Below the pieces are notes generated by a model that had not been told where the DNA came from, ran no database searches, and worked only from the letters and a program-made list of their open reading frames with translations. Both the position numbers and the translations under genes were made by a program. Below are positions 18,656-31,200 of a DNA stretch of 64,000 nt, in pieces. The DNA comes from Candidatus Ruthturnera sp. Tsphm01 (GTDB lineage Bacteria > Pseudomonadota > Gammaproteobacteria > PS1 > Pseudothioglobaceae): positions 1,183,639 to 1,247,638 of the forward strand of contig CP125320.1 in the NCBI GenBank assembly GCA_030142985.1, given 5' to 3'. Position 1 is the first letter of the stretch; every line of letters starts with the position of its first letter.

Positions 18656-18961
18656 GAGTCACTTCACTGTCGTTGGCACAATGGGTGGCTTTATTGATTA
18701 AACCATTGACATCTGTTGTTACTACTAATGAATATCCGTAGGTGTATTTTCCCGCCTTAAATGTCCATCTTGCATCTTTATCATCTGAATATTGAACTGG
18801 GTCACTATCAGTTTCATAAACCTCGCCAGTTTTATGGTTATTATCTTTTTAGCACGTCTGGCACTTTGAATTAGAGTTGTATAAATAGCAACATGTTTGC
18901 CATTGGATAGCTTAAGTTGATTGTTCTCTAACATAAGGTTGATGCCCCAAGGGCAAGACAC
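18656..18961 (-). pseudogene. Remnant of an unknown gene, cut by IS and frameshifted
   Basis: The minus strand encodes LMLENNQLKLSNGKHVAIYT up to a frameshift near 18840, then in the next frame KTGEVYETDSDPVQYSDDKD, followed by GKYTYGYSLVVTTDVNGLIN and reaching the IS border at 18655. The segments have protein-like composition and join logically across the shift. I cannot name the family. It lies downstream of the adhesin on the same strand. Confidence 0.35.
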
Positions 18962-19009
18962 CTTTAAAATGCGTCATTTTATTGGCAAAAAAAAGGTTTT
19001 GTCTTTGAT

Positions 19010-19201
19010 TTAATCGTATCAAACTTTTGCTTCTATGATTTATAACTCTATCCAAATTAGAAAGAAGTTTCCGTCTCTATCTGTGGCAGTAACAAACATT
19101 TCATAATAATTGTCTTCATTGGCACCTACAGGAGATTCAAAGTTACACCCCACACTAGTGTGCTATCAATTGTAAAGGTAGCAGGCTACCTAGCGTATAA
19201 A
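19010..19201 (-). pseudogene. Decayed cadherin-like repeat beyond the adhesin stop
   Basis: Directly downstream of the adhesin TGA, broken frames still match the repeat pattern: FTIDSTLVWGVTLNL, then ANEDNYYEMFVTATDRDGN. These correspond to the FTIDSSTGVIS and YEVIIIATDSDGN parts of the unit. The giant gene was therefore once longer at its C-terminal end. Confidence 0.6.
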
Positions 19202-22200
19202 TCATGGTCGTTTTATTACTTCGAGAGTGATCCAGGCATAAGAGCTGTTGCCATCACCGTCTGTGGCAGTAATAATCGTTGTATACTGATTGTTCCATTC
19301 GGAATTTGGCTCCAGCCAAGGATACTGCCACGTAAAAGTGAACACACCAGTGTTTTTATTAATTGACCAAGTTCCGCCTTCACCATTTATTTCATAAGTC
19401 ACAGGGCCAATTGGCCAGTCTGCATATCTATTAAATATTGGGGGCGGACTCTCATAATTTAAACGCTCATATACTGTGAACCATCTAGGTTCATATGGAC
19501 TTGTACGGGTAGGGAAGTCGTACTCAAACATGAAGTTAGCATGCTCAATAACATTAGTTACTCTGACAGAGTACTCTATATAATATCTACGTTCGAGTCT
19601 GTCAACGGCAACAATATCCACTTCATAAACATTGTCTCTATTAGTTTTGTCTTCAGGATCCTCAAAATTACGCTCTTTCATAGAGACTACACCAGTTTTT
19701 CTATTAATTGTAAAGCGAGAAAAGTCTTGACCAGTTAGCCAAAATTCCAATTCTAATGACGTATCTCCAGTAATCACTGGAGTTGGACCCCTAAAGGAGC
19801 TGTTCTCAGCAACTGTGGTGTCAGCAATATGGTTAACGTTGAAAGCAACATCGGTTACTGTGATAGTTTGTGCTTTAGTAGCGAAGTTAGCATTAATATC
19901 TGTGGCAGTAATAGTCACTTCATAAGCATTGTCTCTATTGGCGTCTTCAGGAGCTTCAAAGTCACGAGCCACCATAGAGATTACACCAGTTTTGGCATCA
20001 ATTGCAAAGGCGGTAGCGTCTGCACCACCTAGCGTATAAACTAGTCTGCTAGTTAATGCATCTCCAGTAATCACTGGAGATACACCCGTAAAGACGCTGT
20101 TCTCAGCAACTGTAGTATCGACAATGGCTTCAATGTTTAATCCAACTATCTCATCAAAATCAGTTACTGTTACAGTTTGAGCCTTACTAGCGGTGTTATC
20201 CTCACTGTCTGTGGCAATAATAATCACTTCATAAGCATTGTCTCCATTGGCGTCTTCAGGAGATTCAAAGTTACGAGCCACCATATAGACCACACCGGTG
20301 CTGCTGTCAACTACAAAAGCATCAGCGTCTATACCACCTAGTGTATAAGTCAGAGTGCCAATTGGTGTCTCTCCTGTAATCACTGGAGTTGAACCAGTAA
20401 AGATATTGTTCTCAACAACTGTAGTATCGGCAATGGCTTCAATGTTGAATTCAATCACATTAGTTACTGTTATAGTTTGCGCTTCAGTAGCAAAGTTGCC
20501 ATCAATGTCTGTGGTAATAATAATCACTTCATAAGCATTATCTCCATTGGCGTCTTCAGAAGATTCAAAGTTACGAGCCACCATAGAGATTACACCAGTT
20601 CTGCCATCAATTGTAAAGGCGGTAGCATCTATGCCAGCTAGCGTATAAGCCAGAATGCCATGTGGTGTGTCTCCTGTAATCACTGGAGTTGAACCAGTAA
20701 AGACGGCGTTCTCAGCAACTGTAGTATCGGCAATGGCTTCAATGTTGAATCTAGCCGTCTCAATAATATCAGTTACTGTAACAGTCTGGTCTTTAGTAGC
20801 TAAGTTGCCGTCACTATCTGTGGCAATAATAATCACTTCATAAATATTGTCTCCATTGGCGTCTTCAGGAGATTCAAAGTTACGAGCCACCATAGAGATT
20901 ACACCAGTACTGCTATCAATTGTAAAGGCAGTAGCGTCTGTACCGCCTAGCGTATAAGCCAGAATGCCATATGGTGTGTCTCCTGTAATCACTGGAGTTG
21001 AACCAGTAAAGACGGCGTTCTCAGCAACTGTAGTATCGGCAATGGCTTCAATGTTGAATTCAGGCACATTAATTACTGTTATAATTTGCGATTCAGTAGC
21101 GTAGTTGCCATCAATGTCTGTAACAATAATAATCACTTCATAAGCATTATCTCCATTGGCGTCTTCAGGAGATTCAAAGTCACGAGCCACCATAGAGATT
21201 ACACCAGTACTGCTATCAATTGTAAAGGCAGTAGCGTCTGTACCGCCTAGCGTATAAGTCAGAGTGTCAATTGATGCATCTCCTATAATTACTGGAGTTG
21301 AGCCAGTAAAGGCGGTGTTCTCAGCAACTGTGGTGTCAGTAATCTCTTCAATATTTAATGGAGCCGCCTCAATAGCATTAGTTACTGTTACTGTTTGCTC
21401 TTCAATATCGTAGTTGCCATCAACATCTGTAACAATAATAATCACTTCATAAGCATTATCTCCATTGGCGTCTTCAGGAGATTCAAAGTCACGAGCCACC
21501 ATAGAGATTACACCAGTACTGCTATCAATTGTAAAGGCAGTAGCGTCTGTACCGCCTAGCGTATAAGTCAGAGTGTCAATTGGTGTGTCTCCCGTAATTA
21601 CTGGAGTTGAGCCAGTAAAGGCGGTGTTCTCAATAACTGTAGTATCGGCAATAGCTTCAATATTGAATGAAGCCGTTTCAAGGGTATTAGTTACTATGAC
21701 AGTTTGGTCTTTAGTAGCGAAGTTGCCGTCACTATCTGTGGCAGTAATAATCACTTCATAAATATTGTTTCTATCGCGATCTACAGGATGCTCATAATCA
21801 CGCGCCATCATAGAGATTACACCAGTTCTGTAATCAATGCTAATGGCATCAGCATCTGTACCGCTTATACTATAAGCCAAAGTGCCAATTGGTGTGTCTC
21901 CCGTAATCACTGGTATTAGGCCAGTAAAGGCGATGTTCTCAGCAACTGTAGTGTCAGCAATCTCATCAATGTTGAATATAGCCGCCTCAATAACATCGAT
22001 TATTCCTACAGTTATTATTACTTCACCGGTATGGCCAACACTGTCTGTGCCAACAATTATCGCTTGATAATAATTATTTAGACCGTTGTCTATAGGAGAC
22101 TCATAGTCACGTGCTACCATAGAAACTACACCATTGCTGCTATCAATTGTAAATAAGGCGGCGTCTAGACTCCAGGGTTCTCTATTAGCTAGTGTAAAAG

Positions 22201-25200
22201 TCACAACTCCAACTGGTATGCCTCCTCCAACAAGCACTGGAGCTGGACCAGTAAAGACGGTGTTCTCAGCAACGTTACTAACACTAATATATCGATAGAG
22301 TAATTCAATAACATCGGTTACTGTTACATTTTGTGCTTCACTAGCGGTATTACCGTCAACGTCTGTAGCAATAATAATCGCTTCATAAATATTACTTCTA
22401 TCGTGATCTGTAGGATACTCAAAGTCACGCCGCCCCATAGAGATTACACCAGTACTGCTATCAATTGTAAACTCATCAGCGTCATTACCACCTAGCGTAT
22501 AAGTCAAAGGGCCAATTGGTGTGTCTCCCGTAATCACTGGGATTGAGCCAGTAAACCAAGTGTTTTCAGCAACTGTGGTGTCAGCAATCTCTTCAATGTC
22601 GAATGTAGCTATCTCAATAACATTAGTTACTGTTACAGTTTGGGCTTTAGTAGCGAAGTTTCTGTCACTATCTGTAGCAATAAAAATCACTTCATAAGCA
22701 TTATCTTTATTATCATCTGCAGCATATCCAAAGTCACGCTCTACCATAGAGATTACACCAGTGGCACTGTCAATCGTAAAGGCGGCAACATCTCTACCAC
22801 CTAGCGTATAAGTCAAAGTGCCAATTGGTGTGTCTCCCGTAATTACTGGAGTTGAGCCAGTAAAGGCGGTGTTCTCAGCAACTGTAGTGTCATCAATTTC
22901 AATATTGAATTTAGCTGGCTCATAAGCATCGCTTATTGTGATAGTTTGGGCTTCAGTAGCGTAGTTGCCATCAATATCTTCTGTGGCAATAATAATCACT
23001 TCATAAGTATTGTCTCCATTAGCATCTTCAGCAGATTCAAAGTTACGCTCTATCATAGAGATTACACCAGTAGTGTTATCAATTGTAAAGGCGGTAGCGT
23101 CTATGCCCCCTAGTGTATAAGTCAAAGAGCCCATTGGTGGGCTTCCCGTAATCACTGGGATTGAACCAGTAAAGGGGGTGTTCTCAGTAATTGTGATGTC
23201 AGCAATCTCACCAATGTTGAATGAAGCCGGCTCAGGAGCATTAACTACTGTGACAGTTTGGGCTTCACTATCAGTATTGCCGTCACTATCTGTGGCAACA
23301 ATAGTCACTTCATAAATATTGTTATAATAGAAATTTATAGGATTCTCAAAGTCACGTCCCACCATAGAGAGTACACCAGTGCTGCTATCAATTGTAAAGT
23401 CCCAAGCGTCAGGATTACCTGCCGAGTTTTGAGAGGGTATCGTATAGGTCAGGGTGCCAATTGGTGTGTCTCCCGTAATTACTGGAGTTGAGCTAGTAAA
23501 GACGGCGTTCTCATCAACTGTAGTATCAGCAATCTCTTCAATGTTGAATGTAGCTATCTCAATAACATCAGTTACTGTTATAGCTTGTGCTTCAGTAGCG
23601 CTATTGCCGTCACCATCTGTGGCAATAATAATCACTTTATAAATATTGTCTTCAGCGGCGTCTTCAGGAGATTCAAAGTTACGAGCCACCATAGAGATTA
23701 CACCAGTGGTGCTATCAATTGTAAAGGCAGTAGCATCTATACCAACTAGCGTATAAGTCAGAATACCATGTGGTGTGTCTCCTGTAATCACTGGAGTTGA
23801 GCCAGTAAAGACGGCGTTCTCAGCAACTGTAGTGTCAGCAATCTCTTTAATGTCAAATGTAGCCGTTTCAATAACATCAGTTACTGTGACAGTTTGGGCT
23901 TCAGTAACAAAGTTGCCGTTCTTATCTGAAGCAATAATATCCACTTCATAAGCATTGTCTTTATTAACATCTTCAGGAGACTCAAAATTACGCGGAATCA
24001 TATAGATTACACCAGTGCTGCTATCGATTACAAAGGCAGTAGCGTCTGTACCGCCTAACGTATAAGTCACAATGCCATTTACCCTTCCACTAATCACTGG
24101 AGTTGAACCGATAAAGATGCTGTTCTCAGCAACTGTGGTATCGTAAATATCATTAATGCTGAATCTAGCTATCTCATTAATATTAATTACTGTGACAATT
24201 AGGGTTGTAGTAGCAAAATTGCCGTCACTATCTGTGGCAATAATATCTGTTTCATAATAATTGTCTTTATCGTGATCTACAGGATTCTCATAGTCACGAA
24301 TCGCCATACGAACTACACCAGTGGCACTATTAATTGTAAAGGCAGTAGCGTCTGTACCACCCAATGTATAAGTCAGTACGCCAATTGGTTCCAGGAATAT
24401 AAATTCTATCTTTGGGGTTTCACCAACATAATAGTCAAATTCCTCAAAAACACTGTCTTCAGGAATATCTTCAATTTTGAATACAGCTAACTCATAAACA
24501 TCAGTTACTGTGATAGTTTGGGCTTCAGTAGCGCTATTGTCGTCACCATCTGTGGCAATAATAATCACTTTATAAATATTGTCTTCAGCGGCGTCTTCAG
24601 GAGATTCAAAGTTACGAGCCACCATAGAGATTACACCAGTGGTGCTATCAATTGTAAAGGCAGTAGCATCTATACCAACTAGCGTATAAGTCAGAATACC
24701 ATGTGGTGTGTCTCCTGTAATCACTGGAGTTGAGCCAGTAAAGACGGCGTTCTCAGCAACTGTAGTGTCAGCAATCTCTTTAATGTCAAATGTAGCCGTT
24801 TCAATAACATTAGTTACTGTTACTATTTGCTCTTCAATATCGTAGCTGCCATCAATGTCTGTGGCAATAATAATCACTTCATAAGTATTGTCTCTGTTGG
24901 CGTCTTCAGGAAACTCAAAGTCACGAGCCACCATAGAGATTACACCAGTATTGCTATCAATTGTAAAGGTAGCAGCGTCTGTACCACCTAATGTATAAGT
25001 CATAGTGCCAATTGTCGTGCCAAGAATCAATGGGCTTGAACCCGTAAAGACGATGTTCTCATAAACTATAGCGTTAGCAATAGGGGAAATAATAAATGTA
25101 ACGCTATCAACAATATCAGTAGCATCAGTAACATCAATTACTGTGATATTTTGGGCTTCAGTAGCACTATTACCTTCATCGTCTGTGGCAATAATAATCA

Positions 25201-28200
25201 CTTCATAAACATTATCTTTATTAATGTCTTCAGCAGACTCAAAGTCACGAGCCACCATAGAGATTACACCAGTACTGCTATCAATTGTAAAGGCAGCAGC
25301 GTCTGTACCGCCTAGTGTATAAGTCATAGTGCCAATTGTCGTGCCAAGAATCAATGGGCTTGAACCCGTAAAGACGGTGTTCTCATAAACTGTGGTGTCA
25401 GTAATTTCAGCAATGATGAATTTAGTCCCATCATCAACATTGGTTACTGTGATAGTTTGGATTTTAGTAGCGCTGTTGCCTTCAGCGTCTATGGCAATAA
25501 TAATCACTTCATAAGCATTGTCTCTGTTGGCGTCTTCAGGAGCTTCAAAGTCACGAGCCACCATAGAGATTACACCAGTGGCACTATTAATTGTAAAGGC
25601 AATAGCGTCTATACCACCTAATGTATAAGTCACAACGCCATGTGGTGTGTCTCCCGTAATCACTGGTATTGAACCAGTAAATACGGCGTTCTCAGCAACT
25701 GTGTCATCAATAATATCAATGTTGAATAAAGCCGTCTCAAGAACATTAGTTACTCTTACAGTTTGAGCTTTATTAGCGCTATTGTCGTCAGCGTCTGTGG
25801 CAATAATAATCACTTCATAAGTATTGTCTCCATTGGCGTCTACAGGAAACTCAAAGTCACGAGCCACCATAGAGATTACACCAGTGGCACTATTAATTGT
25901 AAAGGCAGTAGCATCTGTACCACCTAATATATAAGTCACAGTACCATTTACCTTTCCACTAATCACTGGAGTTGAACCGATAAAGATGCTGTTCTCAGCA
26001 ACTGTGTCATCAATAATATTAATGTTGAATGAAGCCGTCTCAATAACATTAGTTACTGTGACAATTTGGGCTTCAGTAGCGGTCTTGCCTGTACTGTCTA
26101 TGGCAATAATAATCACTTCATAAGCATTATCTCCATTGGCGTCTACAGCAAACTCAAAGTCACGCTCTATCATATAGATTACACCAGTACTGCTATCAAT
26201 TACAAAGGCAGTAGCGTCTGTACCGCCTAACGTATAAGTCAGAGTGCCAATTGGTGTCTCTCCTGTAATCACTGGAGTTGAACCGATAAAGATGCTGTTC
26301 TCAGCAACTGTGGTATCGTAAATAGCATTAATGCTGAATCTAGCTCTCTCCTCAATAACATCAGTTACTGTGACAGTTTGGGTTTTAGTGGCGCTGTTGT
26401 CGTCACTATCTGTGGCAATAATCATCACTTCATAAATATTGTCAGCGTTAGCATCTTCAGCAGACTCAAAGTCACGAGCCACCATAGAGATTACACCAGT
26501 ACTGCTATTAATTGTAAAGGCAGTAGCGTCTGTACCGCCTAGCGTATAAGTCAGAGTGTCAATTGGTGTGTCTCCCGTAATCACTGGGATTGAACCAGTA
26601 AAGACGGCGTTCTCAGCAACTGTAGTGTCAGCAATCTCAGCAATGTCAAATGAAGCCGTCTCAAGAGTATCAGTTACTGTGATAATTTGGGCTTCAGTAG
26701 CGCTATTGCCGTCAATGTCTGTGGCAATAATAATCACTTCATAAATATTGTCAGCGTTAGCATCTTCAGCAGACTCAAAGTCACGAGCCACCATAGAGAT
26801 TACACCAGTGCTGCTATCAATTGTAAAGGCAGTAGCATCTATACCACCTAGCGTATAAGTCAAAGTGCCAATTGGTGTCTCTCCTGTAATCACTGGAGTT
26901 GAACCAGTAAAGACGCTATTCTCAGCAACTGTGGTGTCAGCAATACCTTCAATGTCAAATGTAGCCGTCTCAAGAGCATCAGTTACTGTGACAGTTTGGG
27001 TTTCAGTAGCGCTGTTGTAGTCACTATCTGTGGCAATAATCATCACTTCATAAATATTGTCAGCGTTAGCGTCTTCAGCAGGAGATTCAAAATCATGTGC
27101 TACCATAGAAATTACACCAGTACTGCTATCAATTGTAAAGGCATTAGCATCTATACCACCTAGCGTATAAGTCAAAGTGCCAATTGGTGTCTCTCCTGTA
27201 ATCACTGGGATTGAACCAGTAAAGACGCTATTCTCAGCAACTGTGGCGTCAGCAATCTCAGTAATGTCAAATGTAGCCGTCTCAATAACATTAGTTACTG
27301 TGACAGTTTGGCTTTCAGTAGCGCTATTGTCGTCACTATCTGTGGCAATAATAATCACTTCATAAGTATTATCTTTATTAACGTCTGTAGGAGATTCAAA
27401 ATTATGCGCCATCATATAGATCACACCAGTGCTACTATCAATTGTAAAGGCAGTAGCATCTGTACCACTTAGTGTATAAGTCAGTATGCCAATTGGTGTC
27501 TCTCCCGTAATCATTGGAGTTGAACCGATAAAGACTCTGTTCTCAGCAACTGTGTCATCAATAATATCAATGTTGAATGAAGCCGTCTCAAGAGCATCAA
27601 TTACTGTGACAATTTGGGCTTTAGTAGCAAAGTTGCCGTCACTATCTATAGCAATAATCATCACTTCATAAATATTGTCAGTGTTAGCATCTTCAGCAGA
27701 TTCAAAGTCACGAGCCACCATAGAGATTACACCAGTACTGCTATCAATTGTAAAGGAAGCAGCGTCTGTACCGCCTAGTGTATAAGTCAGAGTGCCAATT
27801 GGTGTGTCTCCCGTAATCACTGGAGTTGAACCGTAAAAGACTCTATTCTCAAGAGCTGTAGTATCATCAATGGCATCAATATTGAATGAAGCCGTCTCAA
27901 TGACATCAGTTACTGTTACAATTTGGGCTTTAGTAGCAAAATTGCCGTCAATGTCTGTAGCAATAATCATCACTTCATAAGCATTATCTTTATTAATGTC
28001 TACAGCAGACTCAAAGTCACGCGCCACCATAGAGATTACACCAGTGGCGCTATTAATTGTAAAGGCAGCAGCGTCTGTACCGCCTAGCGTATAAGTCAGA
28101 GTGTCAATTGGTGTCTCTCCTGTAATCACTGGAGTTGAGCCAGTAAAGGCGATGTTCTCAGCAACTATAGTGTCAGCAATCTCTTCAATGTCAAATATAG

Positions 28201-31200
28201 CCGTCTCAAGACCATTAGTTACTGTTACAGTTTGGGCTTCAATAGCGCTATTGCCGTCACTATCTGTGGCAATAATCATCACTTCATAAATATTGTCAGC
28301 GTTAGCATCTTCAGCAGACTCAAAGTCACGAGCCACCATAGAGATTACACCAGTACTACTATCAATTGTAAAGGCAGTAGCGTCTGTACCGCCTAGCGCA
28401 TAAGTCAGAGTGCCAATTGGTGTCTCTCCCGTAATCACTGGGATTGAGCCAGTAAAGACGGTGTTCTCAGCAACTCTGGTATCAGCAATCTCTTCAATGT
28501 CAAATGTAGTCGTTTCAATAACATCAGTTACTGTAACAGTTTGGGCTTCAGTAGCGCTATTACCTTCAACGTCTGTGGCAATAATAATCACTTCATAAGT
28601 ATTATCTTTATTAACATCTTCAGCAGGAGATTCAAAGTCATGTGCTACCATAGAGATTACACCAGTGCTGCTATCAATTGTAAAGGCAGTAGCATCTATA
28701 CCACCTAGCGTATAAGTCAAAGTGCCAATTGGTGTCTCTCCTGTAATCACTGGAGTTGAACCAGTAAAGACGCTATTCTCAGCAACTGTGGTGTCAGCAA
28801 TACCTTTAATGTCGAATATAGCCGTCTCAAGAGCATCAGTTACTGTGACAGTTTGGGTTTCAGTAGCGCTGTTGTAGTCACTATCTGTGGCAATAATCAT
28901 CACTTCATAAATATTGTCAGCGTTAGCGTCTTCAGCAGGAGATTCAAAATCATGTGCTACCATAGAAATTACACCAGTACTGCTATCAATTGTAAAGGCA
29001 TTAGCATCTATACCACCTAGCGTATAAGTCAAAGTGCCAATTGGTGTGTCTCCCGTAATCACTGGGATTGAACCAATAAAGACGGCATTCTCAGGAGCTG
29101 TGGTATTAGCAATCTCTTCAATGTCAAATGAAGCCGTCTCAATAACATCAGTTACTGTAACAGTTTGGGCTTCAGTAGCGCTATTACCTTCAACGTCTGT
29201 GGCAATAATAATCACTTCATAAGTATTATCTTTATTAACATCTTCAGCAGGAGATTCAAAGTCATGTGCTACCATAGAGATTACACCAGTGCTGCTATCA
29301 ATTGTAAAGGCAGTAGCATCTATACCACCTAGCGTATAAGTCAAAGTGCCAATTGGTGTCTCTCCTGTAATCACTGGAGTTGAACCAGTAAAGACGCTAT
29401 TCTCAGCAACTGTGGTGTCAGCAATCTCAGCAATGTCGAATGTAGCCACCTCAATAACATCAGTTACTGTTACAGTTTGGACCTCAGTAGCACTATTGTC
29501 ATCACTATCTGTGGCAATAATCATCACTTCATAGACATTGTCAGCATTAGCAGGAGATTCAAAGTCATGTGCTACCATAGAGATTACACCAGTGCTGCTA
29601 TCAATTGTAAAGGCAGTAGCATCTATACCACCTAGCGTATAAGTCAAAGTGCCAATTGGTGTCTCTCCTGTAATCACTGGGATTGAACCAGTAAAGACGG
29701 CATTCTCAGCAACTGTGGTATCGTAAATAGCATTAATGCTGAATCTAGCTCTCTCAATAACATCAGTTACTGTGACAGTTTGGGTTTTAGTTGCGCTGTT
29801 GTCGTCACTATCTATAGCAATAATAATCACTTCATAAGTATTGTCAGTGTTAGCGTCTTCAGCAGACTCAAAGTCACGAGCCACCATAGAGATTACACCA
29901 GTACTGCTATCAATTGTAAAGGCAGCAGCGTCTGTACCACCTAGCGTATAAGTCAGAGTGTCAATTGGTGTCTCTCCTGTAATCACTGGAGTTGAGCCGT
30001 AAAAGACTCTGTTCTCAGGAGTTGTAGTGTCAGCAATCTCAATAATGTCAAATGTAGCCCAATCAATAATATCAGTTACTGTTACAGTTTGGGCTTCAGT
30101 AGCTAAGTTGCCGTCAATGTCTGTGGCAATAATAATCACTTCATAAGCATTGTCAGTGTTAGCGTCTTCAGCAGACTCAAAGTCACGAGCCACCATAGAG
30201 ATTGCACCAGTGGCGCTATTAATTGTAAAGGCAACAGCGTCTGTACCGCCTAGCGTATAAGTCAGAGTGCCAATTGGTGTGTCTCCTGTAATCACTAGGT
30301 TTGATCCATAAAAGACATTGTTCTCAGCAACTGTGGCGTCAGCAATCTCAGCAATGTAGAATGTAGCCGTCTCAAGACCGTCAGTTACTGTTACAGTTTG
30401 GGCTTCAGTAGCGCTATTACCTTCAACGTCTGTGGCAATAATAATCACTTCATAAACATTATCTTTATTAATGTCTTCAGCAGACTCAAAGTCACGAGCC
30501 ACCATAGAGATTACACCAGTACTACTATCAATTGTAAAGGCAGTAGCGTCTGTACCGCCTAGCGCATAAGTCAGAGTGCCAATTGGTGTGTCTCCTGTAA
30601 TCACTGGAGTTGAGCCAGTAAAGGCGATGTTCTCAGCAACTGTAGTGTCAGCAATCTCTTCAATGTCAAATGTAGCCGTTTCAATAACATCAGTTACTGT
30701 GACAGTTTGGGCTTCAGTAGCGCTATTGCCGTCACTATCTGTGGCAATAATAATCACTTCATAAATATTGTCAGTGTTAGCGTCTACAGCAGACTCAAAG
30801 TCACGAGCCACCATAGAGATTACACCAGTACTGCTATCAATTGTAAAGGCAGCAGCGTCTGTACCGCCTAGCGTATAAGTCAGAGTGCCAATTGGTGTCT
30901 CTCCCGTAATCACTGGAGTTGAACCAGTAAAGACGGTGTTCTCAGCAACTCTGGTATCAGCAATCTCTTCAATGTCAAATGTAGCCGTCTCAATAATATT
31001 AGTTACTGTGACAGTTTGGGCTTCAGTAGCGCTGTTGTCGTCACTATCTGTGGCAATAATAATCACTTCATAAGTATTATCTTTATTAACATCTTCAGCA
31101 GCAGATTCAAAGTCACGCACCACCATAGAGATTACACCAGTACTGCTATCAATTGTAAAGGCAGCAGCGTCTGTACCGCCTAGCGTATAAGTCAGAGTGC

